NCBI GenBank assembly: GCA_947458265.1
Contig: CANGYF010000003.1
Coordinates: 62,001-126,000 of the forward strand
Source: Betaproteobacteria bacterium
GTDB lineage: Bacteria > Pseudomonadota > Gammaproteobacteria > Burkholderiales > CAIKXV01
Direction of reading: 5' to 3'
Length of the DNA: 64,000 bases
A program made the translations under genes and the position numbers. Below the pieces are notes generated by a model, which was not told the DNA's origin, made no database searches, and saw only the letters and a list, made by a program, of their open reading frames with translations. Position 1 is the stretch's first letter. Every line of letters begins with the position of its first letter. Below are positions 41,422-50,273 of this stretch, in pieces.

Positions 41422-41787
41422 ATGAAGAAGCCGAAGGCTGCCGCGGCTGGCACGGCTGCCGCGCTCCACCAGCGGCTGTACGGGGCGATCCCGTCGTTCG
41501 AGTGCATCGAAGGCTGCACCGACTGCTGCGGCCCGGTGCCCTGGAGTGCGTGGGAGCTGAAGCAGGCCGGGCTGGCTGAGCCCCCTGCGGAGCGCGCGGA
41601 CCAGGCCTGCGTGTTCTCGCTGGCAGGACACTGTGGCATCCACGAGCGTCGTCCGATGATGTGCCGCCTGTACGGCGCGGTCGAGGACATGCGCTGTCCG
41701 CATGGCCGTGGCCCGCTGGTGCCCTTGCCGGCAGCGGACGGTCATGAACTGGTGCGCCGCTACAAGATCGCGAACGGGATGGCTTAG
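41422..41787 (+). CDS. YkgJ-like cysteine-cluster protein
   Basis: A 121-residue protein with eight cysteines: Cys28, 32, 35, 36, 63, 71, 81 and 92 (IEGCTDCCGP, then QACVFSLAGHCGIHERRPMMC). The C-x3-C-x2-CC pattern and the later pair resemble the YkgJ/Fli-associated cysteine-cluster family thought to bind zinc or iron-sulphur. No function is settled. The ATG at 41422 fits family length; the longer frame to 41347 overlaps the M29-like gene. The gene is last in the plus-strand run and its end overlaps the convergent PIN gene by four bases. Confidence 0.83.
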   Translation: MKKPKAAAAGTAAALHQRLYGAIPSFECIEGCTDCCGPVPWSAWELKQAGLAEPPAERADQACVFSLAGHCGIHERRPMMCRLYGAVEDMRCPHGRGPLVPLPAADGHELVRRYKIANGMA

Positions 41788-42344
41788 CGCCCGCTCGGGG
41801 CGGCTTCGCCGTGGCTTCGATCTCCGCCGATCCGCAACAGGTCGAAGGCCTCCGGCAGGATCACCCGGCGGCGCATCCGGCCCTTGCGCAGCAGCAGCGT
41901 GTCGCGGGTGAGGAGGCGTGCGTCCGGGCAGGCCGCCAGCAGTTCCCAGAGCAACTGGTCTCCCGGGTCCGGTGCCGGCGGCGCCGGTACCGGCTGCATG
42001 GCAATGCCGCGACAAGCGAGCCGGTCGACCAGCGCGGCGACCTCCGACGGCGTGAGCCGCAGACGCGCCAGCAACGCGGGCCGCAGGAGCACCGCCCGAT
42101 ACTCGGACAACAAGGCGTCGGACACGATGAACGCGATCGAGCCGTCGAGCATGCCGTCCAGGATCGGTGCGAGGGTGCCTGGACCGTTGGCTGTCGGCAG
42201 GCCGCCGATCAGCACGTTGGTGTCGATGATGACCGGTCCGTGCAGGCCGGCGCGAGCCATGCCGGTGGACAGTTGCACCGCCCCCGCTCCGCTGGCGGAC
42301 GAAGGGTTCATCGATGGTCCAGCGATGGCGAGCGGGTCGGTCAA
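41784..42344 (-). CDS. PIN-domain nuclease
   Basis: A 186-residue PIN-domain protein. Acidic residues of the metal site are visible: Asp41 in VIIDTNVLIGG, Glu81 in ALLSEYRAVLLRP, Asp129 in PAPDPGDQLLWELL and Asp148 in LLTRDTLLL. The family (putative toxin PIN proteins, TIGR00305-type) cuts single-stranded RNA or DNA. Here about 35 extra residues precede the domain; the start overlaps the stop of the helicase gene (ATGA), which supports it, although an ATG at 42260 would give the usual length. No antitoxin gene accompanies it. Coupling to the helicase suggests a joint function in a nucleic-acid degrading module. Confidence 0.85.
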   Translation of the reverse strand: MTDPLAIAGPSMNPSSASGAGAVQLSTGMARAGLHGPVIIDTNVLIGGLPTANGPGTLAPILDGMLDGSIAFIVSDALLSEYRAVLLRPALLARLRLTPSEVAALVDRLACRGIAMQPVPAPPAPDPGDQLLWELLAACPDARLLTRDTLLLRKGRMRRRVILPEAFDLLRIGGDRSHGEAAPSGR

Positions 42345-43999
42345 GTCGAGCCGTCCAGGCGCGCCAGCAGCACCCTCGCCGACGCTTCCGAAACCACCAT
42401 CACCAGCTTCATCGTCGCTCGCGTCGCCCCGACGAACAGGCGGCGCACCGCCCGGTCATCGAGCGTGTCGAAGTCGATCTCGGTCAGCACCACGCAGGGC
42501 GCGGCCTGGCCCTTGAAGCGGTGCACCGAATCGATCAGCACGTCGCCTTCGGTGACTGTCGGGTTGCCGAGCAGGTCGTAGCGGCCGGTCGGTGCGCGCA
42601 GCGGGTAGGGACCCAGGCGGTCGAACGGCGCCAGCCGCGAACTCTCCCGTCCGCGGTAGGTGACCACGGCCACATGCGAGCGGCGAAAGCCCAGCCCGAT
42701 GCAGCGGGTGACCGCGGTGATCGTCTTCGCGATCAGCTCGGCGGTGTCGGCGTAGGTGAGGATCTCGACCTCGTAGCCGTCGACCGGGCTGCCGGGCTCC
42801 ATCGGGTAAGGCAGCGGCAGCATCCGGTTGAGCGTGTCGACGATCCCGCGCGGCGTGCGGTAGTTGATCTCCGAGCGCAGGCTGGTCCAGCCGGGCAGCG
42901 GAACTTCCGGCCGGCCGTACAGGTTCTGCATCGGATCCTCGAGCCACCAGGCGCGGCCCCCGGGACGCAGCAGCCGCAGCAGGTTCGTTGCCCAGCCGGG
43001 CTGGAAATCCTGGCCCTCGTCGATGATCAGGACGTCGATGCGGGACGCATCGTCCGGTTGCCACGCATCCAGCGTCTCTTCCAGCCGTGCGAAGGCGCCG
43101 GACTGGCTGAAGTCGGGGCGCTGCCCGAGCGAGCGGGCGACGCGATCGCCGAGCTGGTGGTAGGTGACGACGTCGCCGCCCTGCGGCGCGATGCGCGCGA
43201 CATGGTCGGCCAGCGGCCGGTTGTAGCAGACGAACAGCGGCCTGAGCCCGGCCGCCACCGCATCGCGGAACACCGCGAGCGCGAGCTGGGTCTTGCCCGA
43301 GCCGGCGGTACCGATGACGCGCAGCCGGAACGGATCGCAGTCGATCCGGCGGGCCCAGTGCGCAAGGCCGCCGGAGAGCCGGGTGTAGAGCGTCTCGGCC
43401 TCGCTCACGAAGGCATTCACCTCTGGCACCAGCTGCAGGATGTCGCCGAGGAAGCGGTGCACCTTGTCGCGCGAGGGCAGCACCTCGTTGCCCGGCCCGG
43501 CGGGCGGCAGCAGTGCGAGGATGGTCGCCACCAGCCGGTCCTTGCGCTTCGCGTCGATGATGCGCGAAGGATCGATGCCCGCCGTTCCGGGATCCTTCAC
43601 CGTGTAGTCGGGGCAGTACAGCACTGCGTCGACGTACGTGGTCTCGCCCTTGCAGAACTGACGCAGCCGCGCATGCAGTGCATCGGTCGAACGCGCCATC
43701 TGGAAAGCGACGTGCTTCTCGCCGCTGGCATAGCGCTTCACCAGCCCGTCGGCGGACTCGTGCAGGAAGCCGGTCTTCTGCTCGACCAGCAGCAGCTTGC
43801 CGGTCGGACCGACGATGGCGAAGTCGATCTCGCCGAAGATCGCACGGCCCTTCTGTTCGATGCGCGTCCAGTGCACGCCATGGTAGACGGTGTAGTCGTC
43901 CGGCAGCCCGCCGGCCAGCTGGCCGAGCGTCTGCAGTTCCCGCTCGGCGGCCCCGGCGTTTGCCAGTTCGCGCCAGCCCTCCGGATGCACGCGTGCCAT
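42341..43999 (-). CDS. NERD nuclease/SF1 helicase fusion protein
   Basis: A 552-residue protein. Residues about 15-120 form a NERD-type PD-(D/E)xK nuclease-related domain with Asp59 in GEIDFAIV and the Glu73-x-Lys75 in LLVEQKTG. From about 225 on it is an SF1 UvrD-like helicase: Walker A in GTAGSGKTQLA (230-240), Walker B with IIDEGQDF (325-332), motif III/IV around WWLEDPMQNLYG, EINYRTP, and late motifs SVHRFKGQAAPCVVL and FVGATRATMKL. NERD-helicase proteins occur in DNA repair and in anti-phage defence. It starts four bases after the regulator's stop and overlaps the PIN gene, so three genes form a unit. Confidence 0.88.
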   Translation of the reverse strand: MARVHPEGWRELANAGAAERELQTLGQLAGGLPDDYTVYHGVHWTRIEQKGRAIFGEIDFAIVGPTGKLLLVEQKTGFLHESADGLVKRYASGEKHVAFQMARSTDALHARLRQFCKGETTYVDAVLYCPDYTVKDPGTAGIDPSRIIDAKRKDRLVATILALLPPAGPGNEVLPSRDKVHRFLGDILQLVPEVNAFVSEAETLYTRLSGGLAHWARRIDCDPFRLRVIGTAGSGKTQLALAVFRDAVAAGLRPLFVCYNRPLADHVARIAPQGGDVVTYHQLGDRVARSLGQRPDFSQSGAFARLEETLDAWQPDDASRIDVLIIDEGQDFQPGWATNLLRLLRPGGRAWWLEDPMQNLYGRPEVPLPGWTSLRSEINYRTPRGIVDTLNRMLPLPYPMEPGSPVDGYEVEILTYADTAELIAKTITAVTRCIGLGFRRSHVAVVTYRGRESSRLAPFDRLGPYPLRAPTGRYDLLGNPTVTEGDVLIDSVHRFKGQAAPCVVLTEIDFDTLDDRAVRRLFVGATRATMKLVMVVSEASARVLLARLDGST

Positions 44000-44003
44000 G
44001 TGC

Positions 44004-44738
44004 TCAGCTCCGCCGCAGCGCCGCGGTCGCGGAGAATGTCCACGGGCGGCAGACCAGCGCGATGCCCACGCTCAGGCGTTCGCGCCGCGGCAGGGTCGCT
44101 TCAAGTTCCGCAGTCTCGTTGAACTCCGCGGCGAGCCGGTCGAGCTTGCGTTGCATCAGCGCGAGCGACGCGCGCGACACCTCGCGCACTTCGAAGCGCA
44201 GGTGCGTGTCCGGCCTGCCGAGCCCGTTCAGCAGGAACTCCTGCAGCACCTTTGCTTCGTAGGTGCGGCGCACCGGGCCGTTGCGCCGCCACTGCAGGTT
44301 GCGCGCGACCTTCAACCGCACCCGATCGCCCGGCCCGAGATCGATCAGGTCTATGCGTGCAAGACGAGCCAGCAGGCGCACCAGTTCCGGCCCGGCGAGC
44401 GCGAAATGGCCGGAGATCTCGGCGGCGGTCCATTCGTTCAGCAGCAGGTGGAACACGGTGAGCAGTTTCGAGTCCTTCGCCAGCGCCTCTTCCTGCTGCA
44501 GGGTGAGTTCGCGCTGCAGCGTACGCTCGCGCTGCGCGAGGCGCGCGAGCTCGAACAGGTCGGTGCCCAGAACCTCGAGGATGCGGTTGAGGCGGGCCAG
44601 GGTCATCGTGTGGCCGGACAGCATCCGCTTGACGCTCGGCTCGGACAGGCCGATCTCGGCACCCAGCGCCTTGTAGGTGATGCCGCGTGCCTTCAGCAGA
44701 GGCTTCAGTGCGGCGAGGAGGGGGTCGGTGCTGGCCAT
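44004..44738 (-). CDS. XRE-family HTH regulator
   Basis: A 244-residue protein with an N-terminal XRE/Cro-type helix-turn-helix (about 5-65). KARGITYKALGAEIGLSEPSVKRMLSG shows the recognition helix, followed by MTLARLNRILEVLG. The middle (about 80-130) is helical and may dimerise, with a stretch of Gln/Glu pairs. The C-terminal half shows another winged-helix-like block (LLARLARIDLIDLGPGDRVRL), maybe an effector or second DNA-binding domain. The ATG at 44736-44738 is preferred; upstream frame is non-homologous. It leads the three-gene block with the NERD-helicase and PIN genes, and may repress it until DNA damage or infection. Confidence 0.85.
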   Translation of the reverse strand: MASTDPLLAALKPLLKARGITYKALGAEIGLSEPSVKRMLSGHTMTLARLNRILEVLGTDLFELARLAQRERTLQRELTLQQEEALAKDSKLLTVFHLLLNEWTAAEISGHFALAGPELVRLLARLARIDLIDLGPGDRVRLKVARNLQWRRNGPVRRTYEAKVLQEFLLNGLGRPDTHLRFEVREVSRASLALMQRKLDRLAAEFNETAELEATLPRRERLSVGIALVCRPWTFSATAALRRS

Positions 44739-44923
44739 CGAGAGGTGGTGAAGAAGCAGACGGAAGCGCGGCGTCCGCGCGGCACGAGACGTCCGCGGCG
44801 GCGGAGGGAAGGATCGGGTTGCTGCCCGGGCGGTATCGCATTGTGATCCTTTTTTCGAAGCGGTTGGATCCTGGCCCCCATGCACAGAGCATCGCGGCTC
44901 CTTCCAGCCACGAGAGGTCCTCG

Positions 44924-46462
44924 ATGGACAGCCTGCCCGTCCCCCAGCCCGTCCCGCCATCCGGCACCGCCGCCTTCCCCCACTGTCACCGGGTCAACGA
45001 CCTGCACTCGGGGTTGAACCCGGCCTCGGTGCTGCGCACCTTCCATCCGCGCAACCTGTTCGAAGTGGCGGCCACGGTGGCGCGCGCACGGCGCATCGGC
45101 GTCCCGGTCTCGGTCTGCGGCGGACGCCATGCGATGGGCGGACAGCAGTTCGGGGAGGCCGGCTGGCTGGTCGATCTGTCCGGCTGCAACCGCGTGCTGC
45201 AGTTCGATGCACAGCGCGGCCTGATCGAGGTCGAGGCGGGCATGCAATGGCCGGAGCTGCTGCAGGCGCTCGATCGCCTGCAGCCCGAAGCGGCTGGCGA
45301 GGCCCTGGCGCCGTGGACCTTCCGCCAGAAGCAGACCGGTGCCGACCGGCTGTCGATCGGCGGTGCCCTGTCGGCCAACATCCATGGCCGAGGCCTGGAC
45401 TTCGCGCCGTTCGTGTCCGACATCGAATCGTTCACGCTGGTGACCGCAGATGGCCGGCTGCGCCGCGTGAGCCGCAGCGAGCAGCCGGACCTGTTCCGGC
45501 TGGCCATCGGCGGCTACGGTCTGTTCGGCATCGTCGGTTCGGTCACGCTGCGGTTGGTGCGCCGCTGCCGGCTGCAGCGCGACGTCGAGATCGTCGAGGT
45601 GGACACACTGATGGAGGCCTTCGACGCGCGGCGCGCGCAGGGCTACCTGTATGGTGACTGGCAGTTCGCGATCGACCCGGCCAGCGACGGCTTCCTCACC
45701 CGCGGCGTGTTCTCCTGCTACCGACCGCTGGCGGCAGGCGAGGTCGTATCGCAAGGCGCGACGCGCCTGCAGCGCGAGCTGTCCGATGCGGACTGGAAAC
45801 GCCTGCTGCTGCTCGCGCATGTCGACAAGGCGCAGGCATTCGACGACTACGCCGGGTTCTACCTCGGGACGTCCGGGCAGCACTACGATTCCGACCGGCA
45901 CCAGATGGGCCGCTATGTCGACGGCTACCACCGCGAGATCGACCGCCATGCCGGTTGTCGCGGATCGGAGATGATCACCGAGCTGTACGTGCCGCGGTCG
46001 CGGCTGGCCGACTTCATGCGCGCCTGCGCGTTCGAGGTCCGCGCGCACGGTACGCAGGTCGTGTACGGCACGGTGCGGCTGGTCCGCCGCGACACCGAGT
46101 CCTTCCTCGCCTGGGCGCAGCAGGACTGGGCCTGCGTGATCTTCAACCTGCATGTCGACCACGCGCCCGCCGGGATCGAGGCCGCTGCAGCTGCGTTCCG
46201 TCGGCTGATCGATCGTGCGATCGAACGCGGTGGCAGCTACTACCTGACCTACCACCGGTTCGCGACGCGTGCGCAGGTGGAGGCCTGCTACCCGCAGTTC
46301 CGTGCGTTCCTCCGGCTGAAGGAGGCCTGGGACCCGGACGGCGTGTTCCAGAGCGACTGGTATCGCCACTGTCGCGCGCTGTTCGGCCGCGAGCCGGCCG
46401 GCGCCTGCAAGGCGCAGCGAAGTATCGTAGCCGCAGCCGCAGCCGGGAGGGGCGCGCGATGA
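44924..46462 (+). CDS. FAD-linked oxidase (PCMH-type)
   Basis: A 512-residue flavoenzyme of the PCMH/VAO superfamily. The FAD domain has FEVAATVARARRIGVPVSVCGGRHAMGG, where the GGRHAMGG loop binds FAD, and LSIGGALSANIHGRGLDFAP, the second FAD motif. The C-terminal cap (about 230-500) resembles GlcD/DPR-type oxidases. No covalent flavin histidine is obvious, unless His in GGRHAMGG forms one. The start ATG at 44924 has GAGAGG nearby. Its stop overlaps creD by ATGA, an unusual coupling. The natural substrate could be an alpha-hydroxy acid or a sugar alcohol. Confidence 0.88.
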   Translation: MDSLPVPQPVPPSGTAAFPHCHRVNDLHSGLNPASVLRTFHPRNLFEVAATVARARRIGVPVSVCGGRHAMGGQQFGEAGWLVDLSGCNRVLQFDAQRGLIEVEAGMQWPELLQALDRLQPEAAGEALAPWTFRQKQTGADRLSIGGALSANIHGRGLDFAPFVSDIESFTLVTADGRLRRVSRSEQPDLFRLAIGGYGLFGIVGSVTLRLVRRCRLQRDVEIVEVDTLMEAFDARRAQGYLYGDWQFAIDPASDGFLTRGVFSCYRPLAAGEVVSQGATRLQRELSDADWKRLLLLAHVDKAQAFDDYAGFYLGTSGQHYDSDRHQMGRYVDGYHREIDRHAGCRGSEMITELYVPRSRLADFMRACAFEVRAHGTQVVYGTVRLVRRDTESFLAWAQQDWACVIFNLHVDHAPAGIEAAAAAFRRLIDRAIERGGSYYLTYHRFATRAQVEACYPQFRAFLRLKEAWDPDGVFQSDWYRHCRALFGREPAGACKAQRSIVAAAAAGRGAR

Positions 46463-47853
46463 ACCGCGTCCTGTTCCTCAAGGCTGCCACCATCGGCCTG
46501 CTGGTGCTCCTGCTGCTGGTGCCGCTGTCGCTGATCGAGGCCACGATCGCCGGCCGCGCTGCCTGGCGCATGCAGGTGCAGGACGACATCGCTGCAACCC
46601 ATGCCGGCCCGCAGGTGGTCGCCGGTCCGGTGCTCGTGCTGCCATACATCGAGACCACCACGACCGTCTCGCCCGCGCGGCGCGATGCCGACCCCGCGGT
46701 GGCCACGCGCAGGGTCGAGCGCTTCGTGCTCGCGTTCCCGGCCGAACTGGTCGTCGACGGCGACATCGAGGTGGAGCTGCGCCGGCGCGGCATCCACCAG
46801 GTACCGGTATGGCGTGCGAAGGCGCTCGAGCTGACCGGACGCTTCGAGCCGGTGGCCCTGCCGGAGCCACCGCCGGCGGCAGCGGGCACGACGGTGGCCA
46901 TCGTGCCGGGCGAACCCTATGTCGCGTTCTCGGTGTCAGACCTGCGCGGCTTCGTGTCGACGCCCTCGATCGAACTCGCCGGCGAGCGCCATGCGTTCGA
47001 GCCGCGCGCCGCGCCGCCGTTCGACGGGCCGGCCGTACGCGCCAGCGTCGATCCGAAGCTGCTCGCGACCGGCGCACCGATCGAGTTCAGGCTGCGCAGC
47101 GACCTGGCCGGCATGCGCGAACTGTCGATCGTGCCGCTGGGCGGCGAGACCCGGGTGGCCCTGCGTTCGAACTGGCCGCATCCGAGTTTCGGCGGCCGCT
47201 TCCTGCCGATCGATCGCGAGGTTGCCGAGGAGGGTTTCCGCGCGCGCTGGAGCGTGCCGGCCATCGCGACCCGCGCGCGCAGTGCACTGGTCCCGGTCGA
47301 GCCGACGGCGGCTGGTGCCGCACGGGTGCCTGCCACGCCAAGCGACGCGTTCGGTGTTCGCCTGGTCGACCCGGTGGACATCTATGCGCAGGCGACCCGT
47401 GCGACCAAGTACGGCGTGCTGTTCGTCGTGCTCACCTTCGGCGCGTTCTGGCTGTTCGAGGCGCTGCTCGGGGTCCCCATTCATCCGATGCAGTACGGCT
47501 TCGTCGGCGCGGCGCTGGCGATCTTCTTCCTGCTGCTGCTCGCGCTATCCGAGCACCTGCCGTTCGCAGCGGCCTATGGCACCGCGGCGGTCGCCTGCGT
47601 GCTGCTGGTGACGGCCTACCTGTCGCCGGTGCTGGGCGGGCGGCGCGCTGTGGCTTTCTTCGGGGCGGGGCTCGCCGCCCTGCACGGCGTGCTCTATTGC
47701 GTGCTGCAGCTGGAGGACACGGCCCTTCTGTGCGGCACCCTGCTGATGTTCTTCGCGCTTGCCGCGGCGATGCTCGCATCGCGCCGGATCGACTGGACCC
47801 GCTTCGGCCTGCCAGCCCCGGTCGTGCGCGATCCGGGCGGTCCGGCGGGCTGA
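46459..47853 (+). CDS. creD: Inner membrane protein CreD
   Basis: A 464-residue protein of the CreD family. The start overlaps the FAD-oxidase stop by ATGA. A first transmembrane helix (ATIGLLVLLLLVPLSLIEATI) is followed by a large periplasmic domain with LPYIETTTTVSPARR, VSDLRGFVSTPSIEL and PSFGGRFLPI, then five or six more helices in the last 150 residues, starting near TKYGVLFVVLTFGAFWLFEALL. In gamma-proteobacteria CreD is part of the CreBC regulon, gives colicin tolerance and protects the envelope. No creB or creC gene is here, so its regulator is elsewhere. Confidence 0.9.
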   Translation: MNRVLFLKAATIGLLVLLLLVPLSLIEATIAGRAAWRMQVQDDIAATHAGPQVVAGPVLVLPYIETTTTVSPARRDADPAVATRRVERFVLAFPAELVVDGDIEVELRRRGIHQVPVWRAKALELTGRFEPVALPEPPPAAAGTTVAIVPGEPYVAFSVSDLRGFVSTPSIELAGERHAFEPRAAPPFDGPAVRASVDPKLLATGAPIEFRLRSDLAGMRELSIVPLGGETRVALRSNWPHPSFGGRFLPIDREVAEEGFRARWSVPAIATRARSALVPVEPTAAGAARVPATPSDAFGVRLVDPVDIYAQATRATKYGVLFVVLTFGAFWLFEALLGVPIHPMQYGFVGAALAIFFLLLLALSEHLPFAAAYGTAAVACVLLVTAYLSPVLGGRRAVAFFGAGLAALHGVLYCVLQLEDTALLCGTLLMFFALAAAMLASRRIDWTRFGLPAPVVRDPGGPAG

Positions 47854-47946
47854 CAATGGCGACGACCGACGCGAGGACATTATCATCCCCGGCGCGCCGT
47901 CACGGTCGCACCCCGCCGTCGTTGAATACATCCAGGAGGATCGAAC

Positions 47947-49146
47947 ATGAGTGCTGTGGACAAGGCTGCCCAGATGGCCGCGCTGCCGGTGCGTGGAGAC
48001 GAGGACCCGTTCGTGGTGGCTACCGGCGGGTTCTACCGCCGCTGGTTCAACCTGGTGGACGACATCGGGCCGATGCTGGAGACGGTCAAGGTGCTGAAGA
48101 GCACCGAGGACGAGGACTGGGTGCCGACCTGGAGCGAGGTGGCCGCGCGCTACGAAGTTGAAGCAGAAGCAGCACTGGCGCGCGGTGACCGCGCGGCGGC
48201 GCGCAGCGGCTTCCTGCATGCCAAGACCTACTACAGCATCGCGCGCTTCCCGTCGCCGTACTGGTCCGGTTCGACCATCTGCCCGCCGACGATGAGCGCG
48301 ATCAAGACGAAGTCCTACGAGGACTACCTGCGCTGCTTCGAACGGGCGGCCGCCCTCGGCGAGCATCCGCCCGAGGTGGTGCGCGTGTCGCGCGATGGCA
48401 TGCATGCCACCGGCCACCTGCGCATCCCGAAGCACGCCTCGGCCACGAACAAGGTTCCGGCGGTGCTCGTGATGTGCGGCGGCGACATGTACAAGGAAGA
48501 CCGCGAGAAGTACGCCGACGGTGCGATGGCCGAGGGCATCGCCTCGCTGGTGGTCGATGCACCGGGAACCGGGCAGACCAGCTTCCCGCACGCGCCCGAG
48601 TCGGTCGTGGCCTGGCAGGCGGCGCTCGACCTGCTGCAGTCGCGGCCCGAGATCGATGGCAGCCGGCTGGGTGCGTTCGGCGTGAGCCGTGGCGGTCTGT
48701 GGGTGATCCGCCTCGCCGCGCATGACGCGCGCATCAAGGCACTGATCTCGTGCGCGCCCGGCGGTGCCGGCTACTGGGGTACCGACGAGGAACGTGCCGA
48801 GGCGCGCCGCGCCGCGGAAGAGCGTGCGCGCACTAACTGGTTCGGCCCGCGTGGCACGCGGCCGCCGGTGAAGCCGATGACCGAGGCGGCCCAGCGCGAG
48901 GAGTTCCTGCGCTGGTCCCTGAAGGACCAGGGGATGCTGGACCGGTTGACCATGCCGATGTACCTGGTCAACGGCAAGATCGACCACCTCACCCCGATCG
49001 GCAACATCTACCTGCTGCTCGAGAGCGGTCCGGCGACCGGGCGCGTGGCCCGCATCTATGCCAACGACGGCCACATCGCGGCGCGCAACGAGCGTGAATG
49101 GGGGCCGGCCGCCTGGCGCTGGCTGAGCCAGCAGCTCGCGGGCTGA
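47947..49146 (+). CDS. Alpha/beta hydrolase, related to the 22683 hydrolase
   Basis: A 399-residue cytoplasmic hydrolase. A helical domain (about 1-160) precedes the core, which contains LVVDAPGTGQTSFP, GVSRGGLWVIRL with the nucleophile Ser247, NGKIDHLTP with Asp346, and NDGHIAARN with His376. The arrangement of long helical N-domain and late core is that of FrsA-like and 2,6-dihydroxypseudooxynicotine-hydrolase-like enzymes. It shares the layout, but little exact sequence, with the protein at 22683. The ribosome-binding site AGGAGGA lies before the ATG at 47947. It is single, and the substrate is unknown. Confidence 0.86.
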   Translation: MSAVDKAAQMAALPVRGDEDPFVVATGGFYRRWFNLVDDIGPMLETVKVLKSTEDEDWVPTWSEVAARYEVEAEAALARGDRAAARSGFLHAKTYYSIARFPSPYWSGSTICPPTMSAIKTKSYEDYLRCFERAAALGEHPPEVVRVSRDGMHATGHLRIPKHASATNKVPAVLVMCGGDMYKEDREKYADGAMAEGIASLVVDAPGTGQTSFPHAPESVVAWQAALDLLQSRPEIDGSRLGAFGVSRGGLWVIRLAAHDARIKALISCAPGGAGYWGTDEERAEARRAAEERARTNWFGPRGTRPPVKPMTEAAQREEFLRWSLKDQGMLDRLTMPMYLVNGKIDHLTPIGNIYLLLESGPATGRVARIYANDGHIAARNEREWGPAAWRWLSQQLAG

Positions 49147-49484
49147 GTTCGGGCCCGCGCAGCTGCAGCGCGGGCATCGCGCGCCGGTCAAGGGCGGCCA
49201 TTGACGATCGACCGGCGCGGCTTGGAAAATCCGTGTATAGCGTTTCCAACGCATTGCAACATATCGTCCGATCCCGCCGCGCACGCACAGGCGATGGGTC
49301 GGCAGGCTTATGTATCCGGGGGACGGATGGACGGGCAGTCGAACAGGGCAAGCTGGCAGGGCTGCGAGATCTCCCGCGACGTCGCTGGCTGCAGCGTCCG
49401 AGGGGCCGTCCACGGTCGAGCAGGCCATCGAGGCCTTCCTTGCGAAGACGCTGCAACGCGCCCCGGCCTGATGCGAATCGTACC
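49147..49484. other. 338-base gap before parA, no certain gene
   Basis: No convincing promoter, RNA gene or repeat is seen. One short plus-strand frame, 49310-49471 (53 residues, beginning MYPGDGWTGSRTG), ends in a helix-like tail TVEQAIEAFLAKTLQRAPA that looks more protein-like than the other frames. It has no good ribosome-binding site, and it ends 14 bases before the TTG chosen for parA. It may be a small gene, the remains of one, or chance. Confidence 0.4.
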
Positions 49485-50255
49485 TTGAGCGTCATCGCAG
49501 TCTTCAACCAGAAGGGCGGCGTCGGCAAGACCACGACGACGCTCAACGTGTCGGTGGCGGTTGCCAAGCGCGGCCTCGCGCCGGTGGCGATCGACCTCGA
49601 TCCCCAGGCCCACCTGACCCTTGCGTTCGGCATACGTGCCTTCGCCAAGGGCGACAGCTGCTATTCGTTCTTCGCCGAGGGCAAGCCGCTGGCCGGCATG
49701 CTGCGCCAGACGCCGCAGGGCGTGCGGCTGCTGCCTGGGTCGCCCGACCTGTCGAAGGTCGATGCGCTGCATGCTTCCGATGCCGGCATCTCGGGCAAGC
49801 TGCGCCAGGGCATCGCCGCGATGATCGAGGAAACCCAGCAGCGCGGGCCGGTGTTCATCGATTGCTGCCCGATGCTCGGCGTGCTGACGCTCAACGCCCT
49901 GATCGCGGCCGACAGCGTGCTGATCCCGGTGTCGGCCGATTACCTGTCCCTGCAGGGCGTGCACCGGCTCGATTCTGCACTCAATGTGCTCGAGCAGCGG
50001 CTCAAGCGGAAGTTCGTGCGCCGCGTGGTGATTACCCGCTACGACGCGCGGCGCAGGCTGGCGGCCGGCGTGCAGGAGGAGCTCGTGCGGCGCTATGGCT
50101 CCAACCTGTGCAACACGCGCATCGTGGAGAACGTCGCGCTGGCCGAGAGCCCGATGTATGGCAAGGACGTGTTCAGCCAGTCCCCGGCAAGCCCGGGTGC
50201 GCGCGACTACCGTGCGCTGACCGAGGAACTGCTCTCCACCGGCTTCTTCGGCTGA
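49485..50255 (+). CDS. ParA-type ATPase, lone
   Basis: A 256-residue deviant-Walker ATPase. It starts at a TTG (49485), reading MSVIAVFNQKGGVGKTTTTL, with the ParA/Soj signature KGGVGKTT and the early Lys10 typical of the family. PVAIDLDPQAHLTLAFG gives the A' motif and PVFIDCCPMLGVLTLNAL the Walker B. Ribosome-binding site and start are weak; a long frame upstream to 49098 is not homologous. No ParB, no parS site and no chromosome partition gene is near, so it may place some other cargo, such as a chemoreceptor, a cellulose complex or a plasmid remnant. It is convergent with the DsbA-like gene at 50274. Confidence 0.88.
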   Translation: MSVIAVFNQKGGVGKTTTTLNVSVAVAKRGLAPVAIDLDPQAHLTLAFGIRAFAKGDSCYSFFAEGKPLAGMLRQTPQGVRLLPGSPDLSKVDALHASDAGISGKLRQGIAAMIEETQQRGPVFIDCCPMLGVLTLNALIAADSVLIPVSADYLSLQGVHRLDSALNVLEQRLKRKFVRRVVITRYDARRRLAAGVQEELVRRYGSNLCNTRIVENVALAESPMYGKDVFSQSPASPGARDYRALTEELLSTGFFG

Positions 50256-50273
50256 TCGCTGGCGGTTGCGGCC

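Noticed and set aside
24126-42344. VapB-like antitoxin and PIN gene as a toxin-antitoxin pair
   Set aside because: They are 17 kb apart, on opposite strands, and the PIN gene is tied to the helicase; pairing is unsupported.
49098-49484. Extended N-terminus of ParA
   Set aside because: The extra residues are Arg and Pro rich and unrelated to ParA, whose family starts just before the KGGVGKT motif.
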